From: Chlamydiota bacterium
Lineage (GTDB): Bacteria > Chlamydiota > Chlamydiia > Chlamydiales > Rhabdochlamydiaceae
NCBI GenBank assembly: GCA_011065225.1
Contig: JAAKFC010000058.1
Coordinates: 1 to 8,151, forward strand
DNA: 8,151 nt
Direction: 5' to 3'
Shown: in pieces, positions 1-7,028 of the stretch
Layout of the letters: each line of letters starts with the position of its first letter
Numbering within the stretch: the first letter of the stretch is position 1
Position numbers and translations under genes: made by a program
The notes under the pieces: generated by a model
Database searches by the model: none
What the model was told of the DNA's origin: nothing
Seen by the model: the letters and a program-made list of their open reading frames with translations, nothing else

Positions 1-93
1 CTCACCTTGATGGATGCTGTCGATGCGGGAAGCAGGCCAGGGATTTCTTTTGATACTGTGACCTTCAAGAGAGTTCAACCGGAAGTCGATTGA
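1..93 (+). CDS. 3' end of an unidentified protein-coding gene (truncated by window edge)
   Basis: The first frame is open from base 1 to a TGA at 91-93, giving the last 30 residues of a protein. The peptide begins LTLMDAVDAG and ends FKRVQPEVD. It has ordinary amino-acid composition and reads like a genuine C-terminus, not random translation. I do not recognise the family. The next gene on this strand starts 230 bp further on, beyond a long inverted repeat, so the two are probably separate transcription units. The stretch is short, so it could be a chance open frame. Confidence 0.5.
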   Translation, partial: LTLMDAVDAGSRPGISFDTVTFKRVQPEVD

Positions 94-124
94 CTGTAAT
101 TCATGCGCATGCTTGAATCATAAA

Positions 125-293
125 TTTTATATACATTCCGATTCAAGAATTGGAAATTTGGCCAGGAGGCCCTCAAATTTTCCATCTGCGACGAGCTTCA
201 GTGTTCATAGACACGGAGCGAGAAACAGAAGAAAAATTTGAGGAATAGCCGACGTCGTCAAAAACCAATTCTTGAATCGGAATGTGTATACAA
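125..293. repeat. Long imperfect inverted repeat, MITE-like element, copy 1
   Basis: The outer arms at 128-153 and 265-290 are inverted copies matching at 25 of 26 positions. Both contain CATTCCGATTCAAGAATTGG when read from the outside in. A second pair of arms lies inside (about 170-187 and 226-243, CCTCAAATTTT type). The centre can pair as GCTTC-A-GTGT, loop TCATAG, ACAC-GGAGC (195-216). The whole 170 bp could therefore form one long interrupted hairpin in single-stranded DNA or RNA. A further local hairpin is possible at 154-180. A related sequence is present at the right edge of the window, which indicates a dispersed family. There is no transposase gene, so if mobile it would be a non-autonomous (MITE-type) element. 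A structural RNA or regulatory role is the alternative. The right end lies 31 bp before the start codon of the next gene. Confidence 0.8.
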
Positions 294-311
294 GCGACTA
301 AAACTGATTAC

Positions 312-318
312 TCGGAGA
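312..318 (+). promoter_or_regulatory. Ribosome binding site that decides the start at 324
   Basis: GGAG at 314-317 stands 6 nt before the ATG at 324. The alternative in-frame ATG at 282 lies inside the right arm of the inverted repeat and has no comparable site. Starting at 324 also puts a signal peptide exactly at the N-terminus. Confidence 0.65.
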
Positions 319-323
319 ATCTT

Positions 324-2048
324 ATGCGCAATCTTAAGATTTTTACCCACTCGTTACTTCTCATTACAACCCCATCTCTTCTTCTGTATTCTCAGGAAAG
401 TTTTCCACGAACAACCATACCTGTGCATAGGGTGAATCTTAAAATAGATGAGGAAAATAATCTTACAAATCCTAATCACTTCTTTTCCTATGACGAAATC
501 ATGGATCTCCTTGACGAACTTGAGTCGGGTGATCTCGAAGAAAGATGCTCTCCAGAAGACCTGGAGAGAATGAATCATTTCCTAGCCCGTTTAGCAAAAA
601 AAGGAGCCCTTCCTGGTGATTCCGATGAATTTCTTGATTTGGAAAATGACATTGCCGTATTGCTGGGTCAAAAAGATGAGTTTTTCCAATATGCATTTTC
701 CTCTGGAGAAGATGGTGAATGTATATTTGTTCCTGCTGTTTATAATGGCGAGAGTGAAGTCATCTTGTGCAAGAGCTGGGTTAAAAAGAATTGGAAAAAA
801 ACCAAAAAATTCGTCAAGAAGCACAAAAAAGAGATCATTATCGGTGCTGCTATCGTTGTAGCAGCAACTGTTGTTGTTGTCGCTGTCGTGGCAATTCCTT
901 CTGCAGGGGCAGCCGCCGCCGCTACAGGAGCTGCTGGAGCAGCTGCATCATCTGGATCCAATGAGAAAGAAAAAAGTAAACCCGCATCGAAAGAGTCTTC
1001 TCCCTCTTCCTCTCTACCTTCTATCGATACTACTCCTGCCCTTGAAACTACCAATGAAGCACCCATTTTGAGAGCAATTATTGATGAGCATATTTCTTCC
1101 TTCAAAGAATTTGCAGCCGAGGATGTTATTATTCAAAGTTCAGATGTCCATAGAGACCCGTCCTTTGGGGAAAAAGCAAGGAATCTTGGCTCAATCCTCG
1201 CTCATGAAACTTTAGAGGGAATTTCCGAAATTGCTTCAATTATCCCGCAACTGGGGGAAGAGCTCAAAGATCTTAGCTCGCGAATTATTCCTCAAAACAT
1301 GATTCCGCCAGATACTAATGATTTGATGGGGAGTCCTAAGGAAAATTATGAAAATTTTATTGACAAAGGCCATCAGATAATAGACCAGGCCTTTTCGACG
1401 GACCAAGCAGAGCAATATTCTGCAGAAGCCAAAGCAAATGACCCAATGAATGATTTTGCAATTGGATTGCTGCCACCTCCTGGCAATTTCTCCAATGGGT
1501 TGAACATTTCGAAATTTAGAGAAGCTATCGAAGCTGGAAAAGAAACTGTAGTTCTCGCAGAAGAATTGGGATTCACTGCTCGCGAAATTGCCCAGCTAGA
1601 AAAAGCCGAGTCTTTAGAAAAGACTGTTGTCACTACTTTTGAGACACTCGTCAACAAACCGGCAATGCGTACATCTTTTGAGAGCTTTAATAGAGCAGAA
1701 ATTTTTTTAAAATCTTATGTAGGCAAGTATATGCCAGAAGTAGAAGCAAGAGAGTTGATCCATCAAACGGGAATTCGAACATTTCCTAGGCCGAAGGGAA
1801 TTCCGGAAAATTATCGAGTCAAACTTTCAAAAAATGGAGCGGGCATAAAGTACATTCATCCGGAAAATATTCATACATCTGTGAGAGTTATGCCTGGGAA
1901 ACCACACAGCCCGCATCCGAGCCAACAAAGGCCTTACGTAGTTCAAATGAAAGATGGCAAGGCTTTTGATAAATTTGGTAATCCAGTATTTCATGAAGCT
2001 CCCGAAGCTCATATACCTTTTGAAGAATTCGTTTACAGGGGTGACTAA
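324..2048 (+). CDS. Secreted/membrane protein with C-terminal polymorphic-toxin-like domain
   Basis: From the ATG at 324 the protein is 574 residues long. Residues 1-23 look like a signal peptide (MRNLKIF, a hydrophobic stretch, then LYSQES). Residues 24-150 form an acidic, probably folded N-terminal region. A lysine-rich run (about 150-169, containing KKFVKKHKK) leads straight into a strongly hydrophobic segment (170-191, IIIGAAIVVAATVVVVAVVA). An Ala/Gly then Ser/Pro/Lys low-complexity linker follows to about 240, and then a long mostly helical region to about 485. The C-terminal 85 residues have a different character: Gly, Pro and His rich, net positive (13 Lys+Arg against 9 Asp+Glu), with the motifs RVMPG (521-525), PYV (537-539) and PEAHIP (560-565). 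From memory, this pattern resembles C-terminal toxin modules of polymorphic toxins, whose activity I cannot name. The adjacent small acidic gene supports that reading. A structural envelope protein is the main alternative. Confidence 0.62.
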   Translation: MRNLKIFTHSLLLITTPSLLLYSQESFPRTTIPVHRVNLKIDEENNLTNPNHFFSYDEIMDLLDELESGDLEERCSPEDLERMNHFLARLAKKGALPGDSDEFLDLENDIAVLLGQKDEFFQYAFSSGEDGECIFVPAVYNGESEVILCKSWVKKNWKKTKKFVKKHKKEIIIGAAIVVAATVVVVAVVAIPSAGAAAAATGAAGAAASSGSNEKEKSKPASKESSPSSSLPSIDTTPALETTNEAPILRAIIDEHISSFKEFAAEDVIIQSSDVHRDPSFGEKARNLGSILAHETLEGISEIASIIPQLGEELKDLSSRIIPQNMIPPDTNDLMGSPKENYENFIDKGHQIIDQAFSTDQAEQYSAEAKANDPMNDFAIGLLPPPGNFSNGLNISKFREAIEAGKETVVLAEELGFTAREIAQLEKAESLEKTVVTTFETLVNKPAMRTSFESFNRAEIFLKSYVGKYMPEVEARELIHQTGIRTFPRPKGIPENYRVKLSKNGAGIKYIHPENIHTSVRVMPGKPHSPHPSQQRPYVVQMKDGKAFDKFGNPVFHEAPEAHIPFEEFVYRGD

Positions 2049-2056
2049 GTACGTGC

Positions 2057-2422
2057 ATGAAAGATATAGATAGGAAACAGATAATGGAAACTTTTATTAG
2101 GACAATTGTTCATGTTTCTGATGAGGAATATCAAGATAGGGTATGGATAGAAGGACGGGGGCCTGAGTGCGATGATTTTGGTGAATTCGTTAATTATTTT
2201 CTAGACGAAAGTGAAGCGATTTTGGAAAAATACAAAGATTTTGCAATTTCAGATGCTCAATATCCCCTACTGAAGAAGTTTGAAGATGAAGTAAGAATTT
2301 TTGCAATCGAAATGGATCGAAGCTATCTGCCACAAGTGTTCTTAAAAAGCTCGGAATGGAAAAAGATCATGGAGATGGCTAAGGAGATTTTGAAAGCATT
2401 CAATTATCAAAAGAAAATCTGA
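2057..2422 (+). CDS. Probable immunity protein for the upstream toxin-like protein
   Basis: This is a 121-residue soluble protein with no signal peptide or membrane segment. It is acidic (26 Asp+Glu against 19 Lys+Arg by my count) and looks mostly helical. Notable segments are EYQDRVWIEGRGPECDDF (24-41) and a C-terminal helix around EWKKIMEMAKEILKAFNY. It begins 8 bp after the stop of the toxin-like gene, so the two are almost certainly cotranscribed. Size, charge, cytoplasmic location and position match immunity proteins of polymorphic toxin systems, and its charge is opposite to that of the toxin-like C-terminus. The wording also resembles, from memory, small proteins found downstream of toxin genes, but I cannot assign a named family. 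The start is uncertain: ATG at 2057 has only a weak, distant Shine-Dalgarno, while ATG at 2084 (residue 10) has AGG 9 nt upstream. Confidence 0.58.
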   Translation: MKDIDRKQIMETFIRTIVHVSDEEYQDRVWIEGRGPECDDFGEFVNYFLDESEAILEKYKDFAISDAQYPLLKKFEDEVRIFAIEMDRSYLPQVFLKSSEWKKIMEMAKEILKAFNYQKKI

Positions 2423-2486
2423 GAAATTAACTATGCAATCGTCTCTTTAGAGGTGTCTATAAAGTGCTTTCACTGCTGAGAGTATA

Positions 2487-2655
2487 AGAGGGTGTATGTG
2501 AATTCATTCCGCTGCCAATAAAAGCCATCTTTTCCCCTATAAGACGTTCTTCGAACTCCACAAACTCAACTTGAGTTTGCTCCGTCCTCCAGAACGTTCT
2601 TTTAGGGAAAAAGATTGCTCTCATAAGCAGTGGAATGACTTTGTAGATGCCCTCT
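2487..2655. repeat. 169-bp nested inverted repeat, MITE-like, unrelated to the 125-293 family
   Basis: The left arm (2487-2550) and right arm (2591-2655) are inverted copies. The ends read AGAGGG and CCCTCT. The best-matched parts are TCATTCC (2504-2510) against GGAATGA (2632-2638), and TTTTCCCCTATAAGACGTTCT (2530-2550) against its near complement at 2591-2611. Many mismatches in the outer arms are transitions that would still allow G-U pairs in RNA, so a transcript could fold along its full length. The 40-bp centre holds a further perfect palindrome at 2561-2579. The element sits between convergent genes, filling most of the 263-bp gap between the stops at 2422 and 2686. TAAG occurs at both edges (2485-2488 and 2655-2658) and might be a target-site duplication, but four bases can match by chance. 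It lacks the U-run of a classic terminator. Confidence 0.78.
2561..2579. repeat. Perfect 9-bp palindrome at the tip of the 2487-2655 element
   Basis: CAAACTCAA at 2561-2569 and TTGAGTTTG at 2571-2579 are exact inverted copies around one base. Either the tip of the long hairpin collapses into this stem, or the site is a protein-binding palindrome. With a 1-nt centre, an RNA stem would lose one or two pairs to the loop. Confidence 0.75.
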
Positions 2656-2685
2656 AAGCTGATCCTGAGTTCTCGGAGGCTTTTT

Positions 2686-3750
2686 TTACCATGTCAAATT
2701 CGAAGAAGACTGATACTCAGTCACCCTTGTCTCAAAGAAATTCTTCTCCTTGCCGAGGTCGATCGTCTCGCTCATCCAAGGGAACGGATTGCGCGCACCT
2801 TTGAATTGCTGAGGCAAGCCAATGCGCTCAAGGCGGCGATTGGCAATGTACTGCACATATTCGCGGAACATGGGCGCTGTGAGCCCTAAAATGCCGCGTG
2901 GCAAACAATCTTCTGCATATTTGATCTCAAGATCTACAGCCTCATGAATGAGAGCAATAATGTGCTTCTTGAATTTAGGTGTCCAGATATGGGGATTTTC
3001 CTCTTTGATCCCGTTGATCAAATCAATCCCAAAGTTGAGATGGATTGTCTCATCGCGCAAGATGTACTGGAATTGCTCTCCAATGCCTTTCATTTTATTT
3101 TGCCGATGAAAAGAAAGGATCATCACAAAACCGCTATAGAAAAAGAGCCCTTCCATGATGATATAGAATCCGATCAGATTTTCGAGAAATTTTTGGATTC
3201 CCTCTGCAGTATCCGTTTTGAATCCATCCTTCATGATGTCAGCTGTCAGCTGCATTTCAAAAGCATCTTTCTCTCGGATAGAATTCACCTCATTATACAT
3301 GTTGAACACCTCTCCCTCGTCAAGGGCAAGAGACTCGACGATGTAATGGAAAGTGTGTGTGTGAATCGCTTCTTCAAAAGCTTGGCGGAGCAAATATTGC
3401 CGCGCTTCAGGATTGGTCACATGCTTGAAGATGGCAAGGGTGATGTTGTTCCCAACAAGGCTTTCCGCGGTGCTAAAAAAACCGAGGTTGCGCATGATGA
3501 CGAGTCGCTCATCATCACTGAGGTCTTTTGACTTCCAGAGCTCGATATCTTTTGCCATGGATACTTCAGTGGGCATCCAGTGGTTGGAACAGCCATTCAA
3601 ATAGTGCTCCCAAGCCCATTTGTATTTGAGAGGCATCAGTTGGTTGACATCGACTGTATTGCAGTTGATCAGCCTCTTATTGTTTGCATCTACCCGCTTG
3701 CTTATATCAAGCTTGGCCTTCTTTTTTTCTTTTTCAAGTTTTAGCGTCAT
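2686..3750 (-). CDS. nrdB: Ribonucleoside-diphosphate reductase beta subunit (R2), class Ic
   Basis: The protein is 354 residues, close to the roughly 346 of C. trachomatis R2. It holds the metal cofactor that generates the oxidising equivalent for ribonucleotide reduction by NrdA in the cytosol. The six expected metal ligands are all present: E96 (STAESL), E127 and H130 (FEEAIH), E200 (IIMEG), E234 and H237 (RDETIH). The residue four beyond H130, normally the radical tyrosine, is F134 (codon at 3349-3351 reads TTC on the minus strand). In C. trachomatis the same Phe (F127) goes with a Mn/Fe cofactor and no tyrosyl radical. W58, Y136, D233 and the C-terminal Y346 of the electron-transfer path are also retained. 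The C-terminus (EYQSSSNLTW) would dock in NrdA. The start at 3750 is fixed by an excellent Shine-Dalgarno. The gene lies 63 bp downstream of nrdA and should share its transcript. Confidence 0.97.
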   Translation of the reverse strand: MTLKLEKEKKKAKLDISKRVDANNKRLINCNTVDVNQLMPLKYKWAWEHYLNGCSNHWMPTEVSMAKDIELWKSKDLSDDERLVIMRNLGFFSTAESLVGNNITLAIFKHVTNPEARQYLLRQAFEEAIHTHTFHYIVESLALDEGEVFNMYNEVNSIREKDAFEMQLTADIMKDGFKTDTAEGIQKFLENLIGFYIIMEGLFFYSGFVMILSFHRQNKMKGIGEQFQYILRDETIHLNFGIDLINGIKEENPHIWTPKFKKHIIALIHEAVDLEIKYAEDCLPRGILGLTAPMFREYVQYIANRRLERIGLPQQFKGARNPFPWMSETIDLGKEKNFFETRVTEYQSSSNLTW

Positions 3751-3754
3751 TATT

Positions 3755-3763
3755 ACCTCCTTT
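3755..3763 (-). promoter_or_regulatory. Strong ribosome binding site of nrdB
   Basis: On the minus strand the bases read AAAGGAGGT, ending 4 nt before the ATG at 3750. This near-perfect anti-SD match supports efficient independent initiation of nrdB within the nrdAB message. I see no NrdR-like palindrome in the 63-bp gap between nrdA and nrdB. Confidence 0.8.
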
Positions 3764-3813
3764 TGAGACTATTGCAAAACTCATTCTGCCAGTTTGAAAT
3801 TTGTCTTTTAGCC

Positions 3814-6800
3814 TCATTGACAACTCTCGCAGCCCTCTTCTAAATCACACACTAAAGGTTTATCTTCTTCTTCTCGCTCTATTTCAATCGAATCCGAAGC
3901 CGATTTGTTTTTCATCCAGCGTGGCTGCAGTCCGCGCTTATTGATGTCCGTTGTCGACTTTTCAATCTGTGTGGCGGCCAGTGTGCGCAAATAATAGTTT
4001 GTCTTGATTCCCTTGTTCCACGACATCATGTACATCTGATGGATCTTTTTCCCGCTTGGCTCGGCTAAATAGAGATTGAGCGATTGTCCCATATCGATCC
4101 ATTTTTGCCTGCGGCTGGCGCATTCGATGATCCATTCGGGATCGATTTCAAATGCAGTGGGAAACATTTGTTTGATGTCATCAGGGATTCGTTCAATTTC
4201 ATTGATCATGCCATCAAAATACTTCAAATCGTCAATCATCTGTTCATCCCATAAGCCTATTTCTTTCAGCTTGTGAACTAAAAAGACATTGAGAAGAATG
4301 AATTCGCCCGAAAGATTCGACTTCACAAACAAATGGCGATAGGTGGGCTCTATCGACTGGGTAACCCCTGTAATATTGGAGATTGTAGCTGTGGGTGCGA
4401 TTGCCAGGGTATTGCTATTGCGCATTCCATGTTTTTTGACCGATTCGCGCACTGGTGTCCAATCCATTTTCACACTTGTATCCATTTCAATTTCTTGCCC
4501 CCGCTCTTTTGCGAGAAGAGCAATTGTATCGATTGGGAAAAGGCCTCGATCCCATTTTGAGCCTTTATAGGATTCGTAAATGCCCCGTTCTTTTGCCAGT
4601 TCACTGGAAGCGAGAATGGCGTGATAAGAGATGAATTCCATACTTTCATCGGCAAACTCAACTGCTTCATGGCTAGAGTAGCTGATATTTTGGATGTAGA
4701 GGGCGTCTTGAAAACCCATGATTCCCAGCCCAATAGGACGGTGTTTTGCATTGGCATTGCGTGTCTCTGGAATGGGATAGAAATTGAGATCGATCACATT
4801 ATCAAGCATCCGCACAGCCGTTTTAATCGTTATGGCCAGTTGTTTTTTATTGAGTCCCTCTTTGGTCATATGGGCCGCCAAATTAATGGATCCCAGATTG
4901 CACACAGCGGTTTCTTCTCTCGACGTGTTGAGCAAGATTTCTGTGCAAAGATTTGAGCTATGGACAACGCCCACATGATCTTGTGTTGAGCGGACATTCG
5001 ATGGGTCTTTGAATGTGATCCAAGGATGTCCTGTTTCAAAGAGCATGCTCAACATCTTGCGCCAGAGTGGCAATGCTTCGAGCCGTTTGAAGAGGATGAT
5101 CTTGCCTTCATCTGCCATCTTTTCATATTCGACATACCGCTTTTCAAAGGCTTGTCCATAGAGATCATGCAAATCGGGTACATCGCTTGGATTGAAAAGA
5201 GTCCACATCCCATTGTCATTCACCCTCTTCATAAAGAGATCGGGGATCCAGTTGGCGGTGTGCATGTCGTGCGTGCGGCGCCGTTCATCGCCTGTATTTT
5301 TGCGCAGTTCGAGAAAATCTTCTAAATCGAGGTGCCACGTCTCGAGGTAGCAACAAAGAGCTCCCTTTCTTTTGCCTCCTTGATTGACAGCAACTGCCGT
5401 GTCATTAACTACTTTGAGGAAAGGAATGACCCCTTGTGAGCGACCATTGGTTCCTTTGATGCGGGCTCCAGTTGCGCGAACATTTGTCCAATCATTGCCG
5501 AGGCCTCCAGCCCACTTCGATAGCTTGGCATCATCAGAAACAATTTTAAAAATGTGTTCGAGGTCATCCATCACCGTAGAGAGGAAACATGAACTCAATT
5601 GCGATGTGCAAGTACCCGAGTTAAAAAGTGTGGGCGTCGCTGATGTATAGAGAAATTGAGAAAGGATATGGTAAAATTCAATGGCCCGTTCATTTTTCTT
5701 TTTGTCCTCATTGATTGAAAGCCCCATCGCAACGCGCATCCAAAAGATCTGCGGAGTTTCTAAGCGCCTTTCGTTGTCATGAATGAAATAGCGATCATAG
5801 AGATTTTGCAACCCAAGCAAGTAAAACCGATCATCGCGCTCAAGATCCATTGCATCAGCGAGCTTGTCGAGGTCAAATTTCTCAAGCTCAGAAGAGAGAC
5901 GATCAATGGAGATTCCATGCTTGATATACGATTTGAAGTATTCTTTGTGTCTGTTTTTCAATTTGCTATCAGAAGCACTCACTTCCATTGACTCGCGATA
6001 GAGCACATCGAGAAGAAGACGAGATGCCACTTTCGAATAAGCCGGATCCTTTTCGATTTGGGCGCGTGTTGCCATAATCAATGCCTGATCGACTTCTTTT
6101 TCTTTGATCCCCTCATAAAAATTGAGAATGCACAGATCGAGCAAATCCTTAGCAGAAACCTCTTTTTCTAACCCACGACACGCATGGACAATCCGCTTGC
6201 GCAGCTGCTTATCAGTGATCGTTTTGCTTATCCCCGCTTCAGTAAATACAGTAAACTTACGGGCGTTTGGATCTAACTCTTCTTCCTTGGATTGCTCCTC
6301 TCTAACAGGAAAGACTCCTGCTTGCCGCAAAATCATTTCTTTAGCCACGTTAAAGAAACCCTCGCGCATCAGCTGATTTTCTACTTCATCTTGAACGAGC
6401 GCTGTCGTCAGCTCTACTCCTTCCTTATGAAGATGAGAAATCCTAGCTACCACTTTTTGCGTCACCAGATTCACCGAATCGATGATCTCTTGTGTAGAAG
6501 GTCCTTCAATCAGGTATTTTTTTCGAAAGGCCACTTCTAAAGTTGATGCTACCTTCATTGGGTTGAAGCGAGCTTTAGTGCCATCTTTGCGTAGCACTTT
6601 GAGATTTTGGGGAGAGTCTTCTCGCAGTTGCTTGTGCTTGTCACGATAGATGATATAATCGCGCGCCACATCATGGTGCCCTTGATCCATGAGGGTGACC
6701 TCGACAACGTCCTGAATTCCCTCAACCGTTAGGCATGTCCCTTTTGCAGCAAACTGCCCCAATTTTTGCAAAATTGCTTCTGTTGTTTCTTTTACGACTT

Positions 6801-6990
6801 GCACCAAATCTTCAGGGAGCGATTCATTTTTTGGCATTTGCTTTGTATCGCGAAATGCCGCTTCAATTGCGTGATAGATCCGCTTTTTTCGAAATGGAAC
6901 GAGGCTGCCATTGCGCTTCACAACAGTGAAGTGATTGAGCTCGCTATCTGCATCAATCGTAGCGGATGAAGATGGGCTTTTTTTGGTCAT
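3814..6990 (-). CDS. nrdA: Ribonucleoside-diphosphate reductase alpha subunit (R1), class I, with three ATP-cone repeats
   Basis: From the ATG at 6990 the protein is 1058 residues, close to the roughly 1047 of C. trachomatis NrdA and far longer than E. coli NrdA (about 760). It reduces ribonucleoside diphosphates to deoxyribonucleotides. The extra length is N-terminal: ATP cone 1 (about 21-120, VVKRNG), cone 2 (about 130-226, VLRKDG) and a degenerate third repeat (about 246-335). The catalytic barrel contains C468 (QLSSCF) and C697 (TAVCNLG), the redox pair; N680, C682 and E684 (SNLCTEI), with C682 the thiyl site; PTATISNITG; and Y999-Y1000 (NYYLR) for radical transfer. The tail ends C1054-E-S-C1057-Q, the shuttle cysteines spaced CxxC as in C. 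trachomatis. An in-frame extension reaches an ATG at 7095 and a TTG at 7113. It is rejected because it would put the operators and promoter inside the gene. Confidence 0.96.
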   Translation of the reverse strand: MTKKSPSSSATIDADSELNHFTVVKRNGSLVPFRKKRIYHAIEAAFRDTKQMPKNESLPEDLVQVVKETTEAILQKLGQFAAKGTCLTVEGIQDVVEVTLMDQGHHDVARDYIIYRDKHKQLREDSPQNLKVLRKDGTKARFNPMKVASTLEVAFRKKYLIEGPSTQEIIDSVNLVTQKVVARISHLHKEGVELTTALVQDEVENQLMREGFFNVAKEMILRQAGVFPVREEQSKEEELDPNARKFTVFTEAGISKTITDKQLRKRIVHACRGLEKEVSAKDLLDLCILNFYEGIKEKEVDQALIMATRAQIEKDPAYSKVASRLLLDVLYRESMEVSASDSKLKNRHKEYFKSYIKHGISIDRLSSELEKFDLDKLADAMDLERDDRFYLLGLQNLYDRYFIHDNERRLETPQIFWMRVAMGLSINEDKKKNERAIEFYHILSQFLYTSATPTLFNSGTCTSQLSSCFLSTVMDDLEHIFKIVSDDAKLSKWAGGLGNDWTNVRATGARIKGTNGRSQGVIPFLKVVNDTAVAVNQGGKRKGALCCYLETWHLDLEDFLELRKNTGDERRRTHDMHTANWIPDLFMKRVNDNGMWTLFNPSDVPDLHDLYGQAFEKRYVEYEKMADEGKIILFKRLEALPLWRKMLSMLFETGHPWITFKDPSNVRSTQDHVGVVHSSNLCTEILLNTSREETAVCNLGSINLAAHMTKEGLNKKQLAITIKTAVRMLDNVIDLNFYPIPETRNANAKHRPIGLGIMGFQDALYIQNISYSSHEAVEFADESMEFISYHAILASSELAKERGIYESYKGSKWDRGLFPIDTIALLAKERGQEIEMDTSVKMDWTPVRESVKKHGMRNSNTLAIAPTATISNITGVTQSIEPTYRHLFVKSNLSGEFILLNVFLVHKLKEIGLWDEQMIDDLKYFDGMINEIERIPDDIKQMFPTAFEIDPEWIIECASRRQKWIDMGQSLNLYLAEPSGKKIHQMYMMSWNKGIKTNYYLRTLAATQIEKSTTDINKRGLQPRWMKNKSASDSIEIEREEEDKPLVCDLEEGCESCQ

Positions 6991-6998
6991 ATTATGTT

Positions 6999-7004
6999 CT
7001 CCTA
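6999..7004 (-). promoter_or_regulatory. Ribosome binding site that decides the nrdA start
   Basis: The minus strand reads TAGGAG (AGGAG at 6999-7003), 8 nt before the ATG at 6990. The ATG at 7095 also has a GAGAGG about 10 nt upstream, so this site alone is not decisive. Together with the downstream operator pair, and with the short N-terminus preceding the first ATP cone in C. trachomatis NrdA, it favours 6990. Confidence 0.7.
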
Positions 7005-7028
7005 AAGACTTGAGGGTTAAGGGCGCCT

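Noticed and set aside
99..127. Possible terminator: ATTCA, ten bases, TGAAT, then an AT-rich run after the first gene
   Set aside because: The stem is only five AT-rich pairs and the following T-run is four bases, too weak to call. It may simply be the outer fringe of the repeat.
125..293. CRISPR array or tRNA in the repeat region
   Set aside because: The repeats are inverted rather than direct and regularly spaced, and there is no cloverleaf with a CCA end or anticodon arm.
238..435. 65-codon open frame on the plus strand running out of the inverted repeat
   Set aside because: It begins inside the repeat arm and overlaps the signal-peptide region of the 324-2048 gene in another frame. No start signal supports it.
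740..1105. 121-codon open frame on the minus strand
   Set aside because: It is antisense to the Ala/Val/Ser low-complexity part of the toxin-like gene, and its Ala/Thr/Glu-rich translation is the mirror of that repeat composition.
2646..2687. Possible terminator using CCTC/GAGG next to the T-run at 2681-2687
   Set aside because: The stem is four to five pairs with a bulge and a loop of about twenty bases. On the nrdB side the T-run becomes A-residues, so it would not work for nrdB.
2944..3531. 195-codon open frame on the plus strand
   Set aside because: It lies wholly antisense to nrdB, whose protein is unmistakable. It reads as the complement of conserved nrdB codons and has no ribosome binding site.
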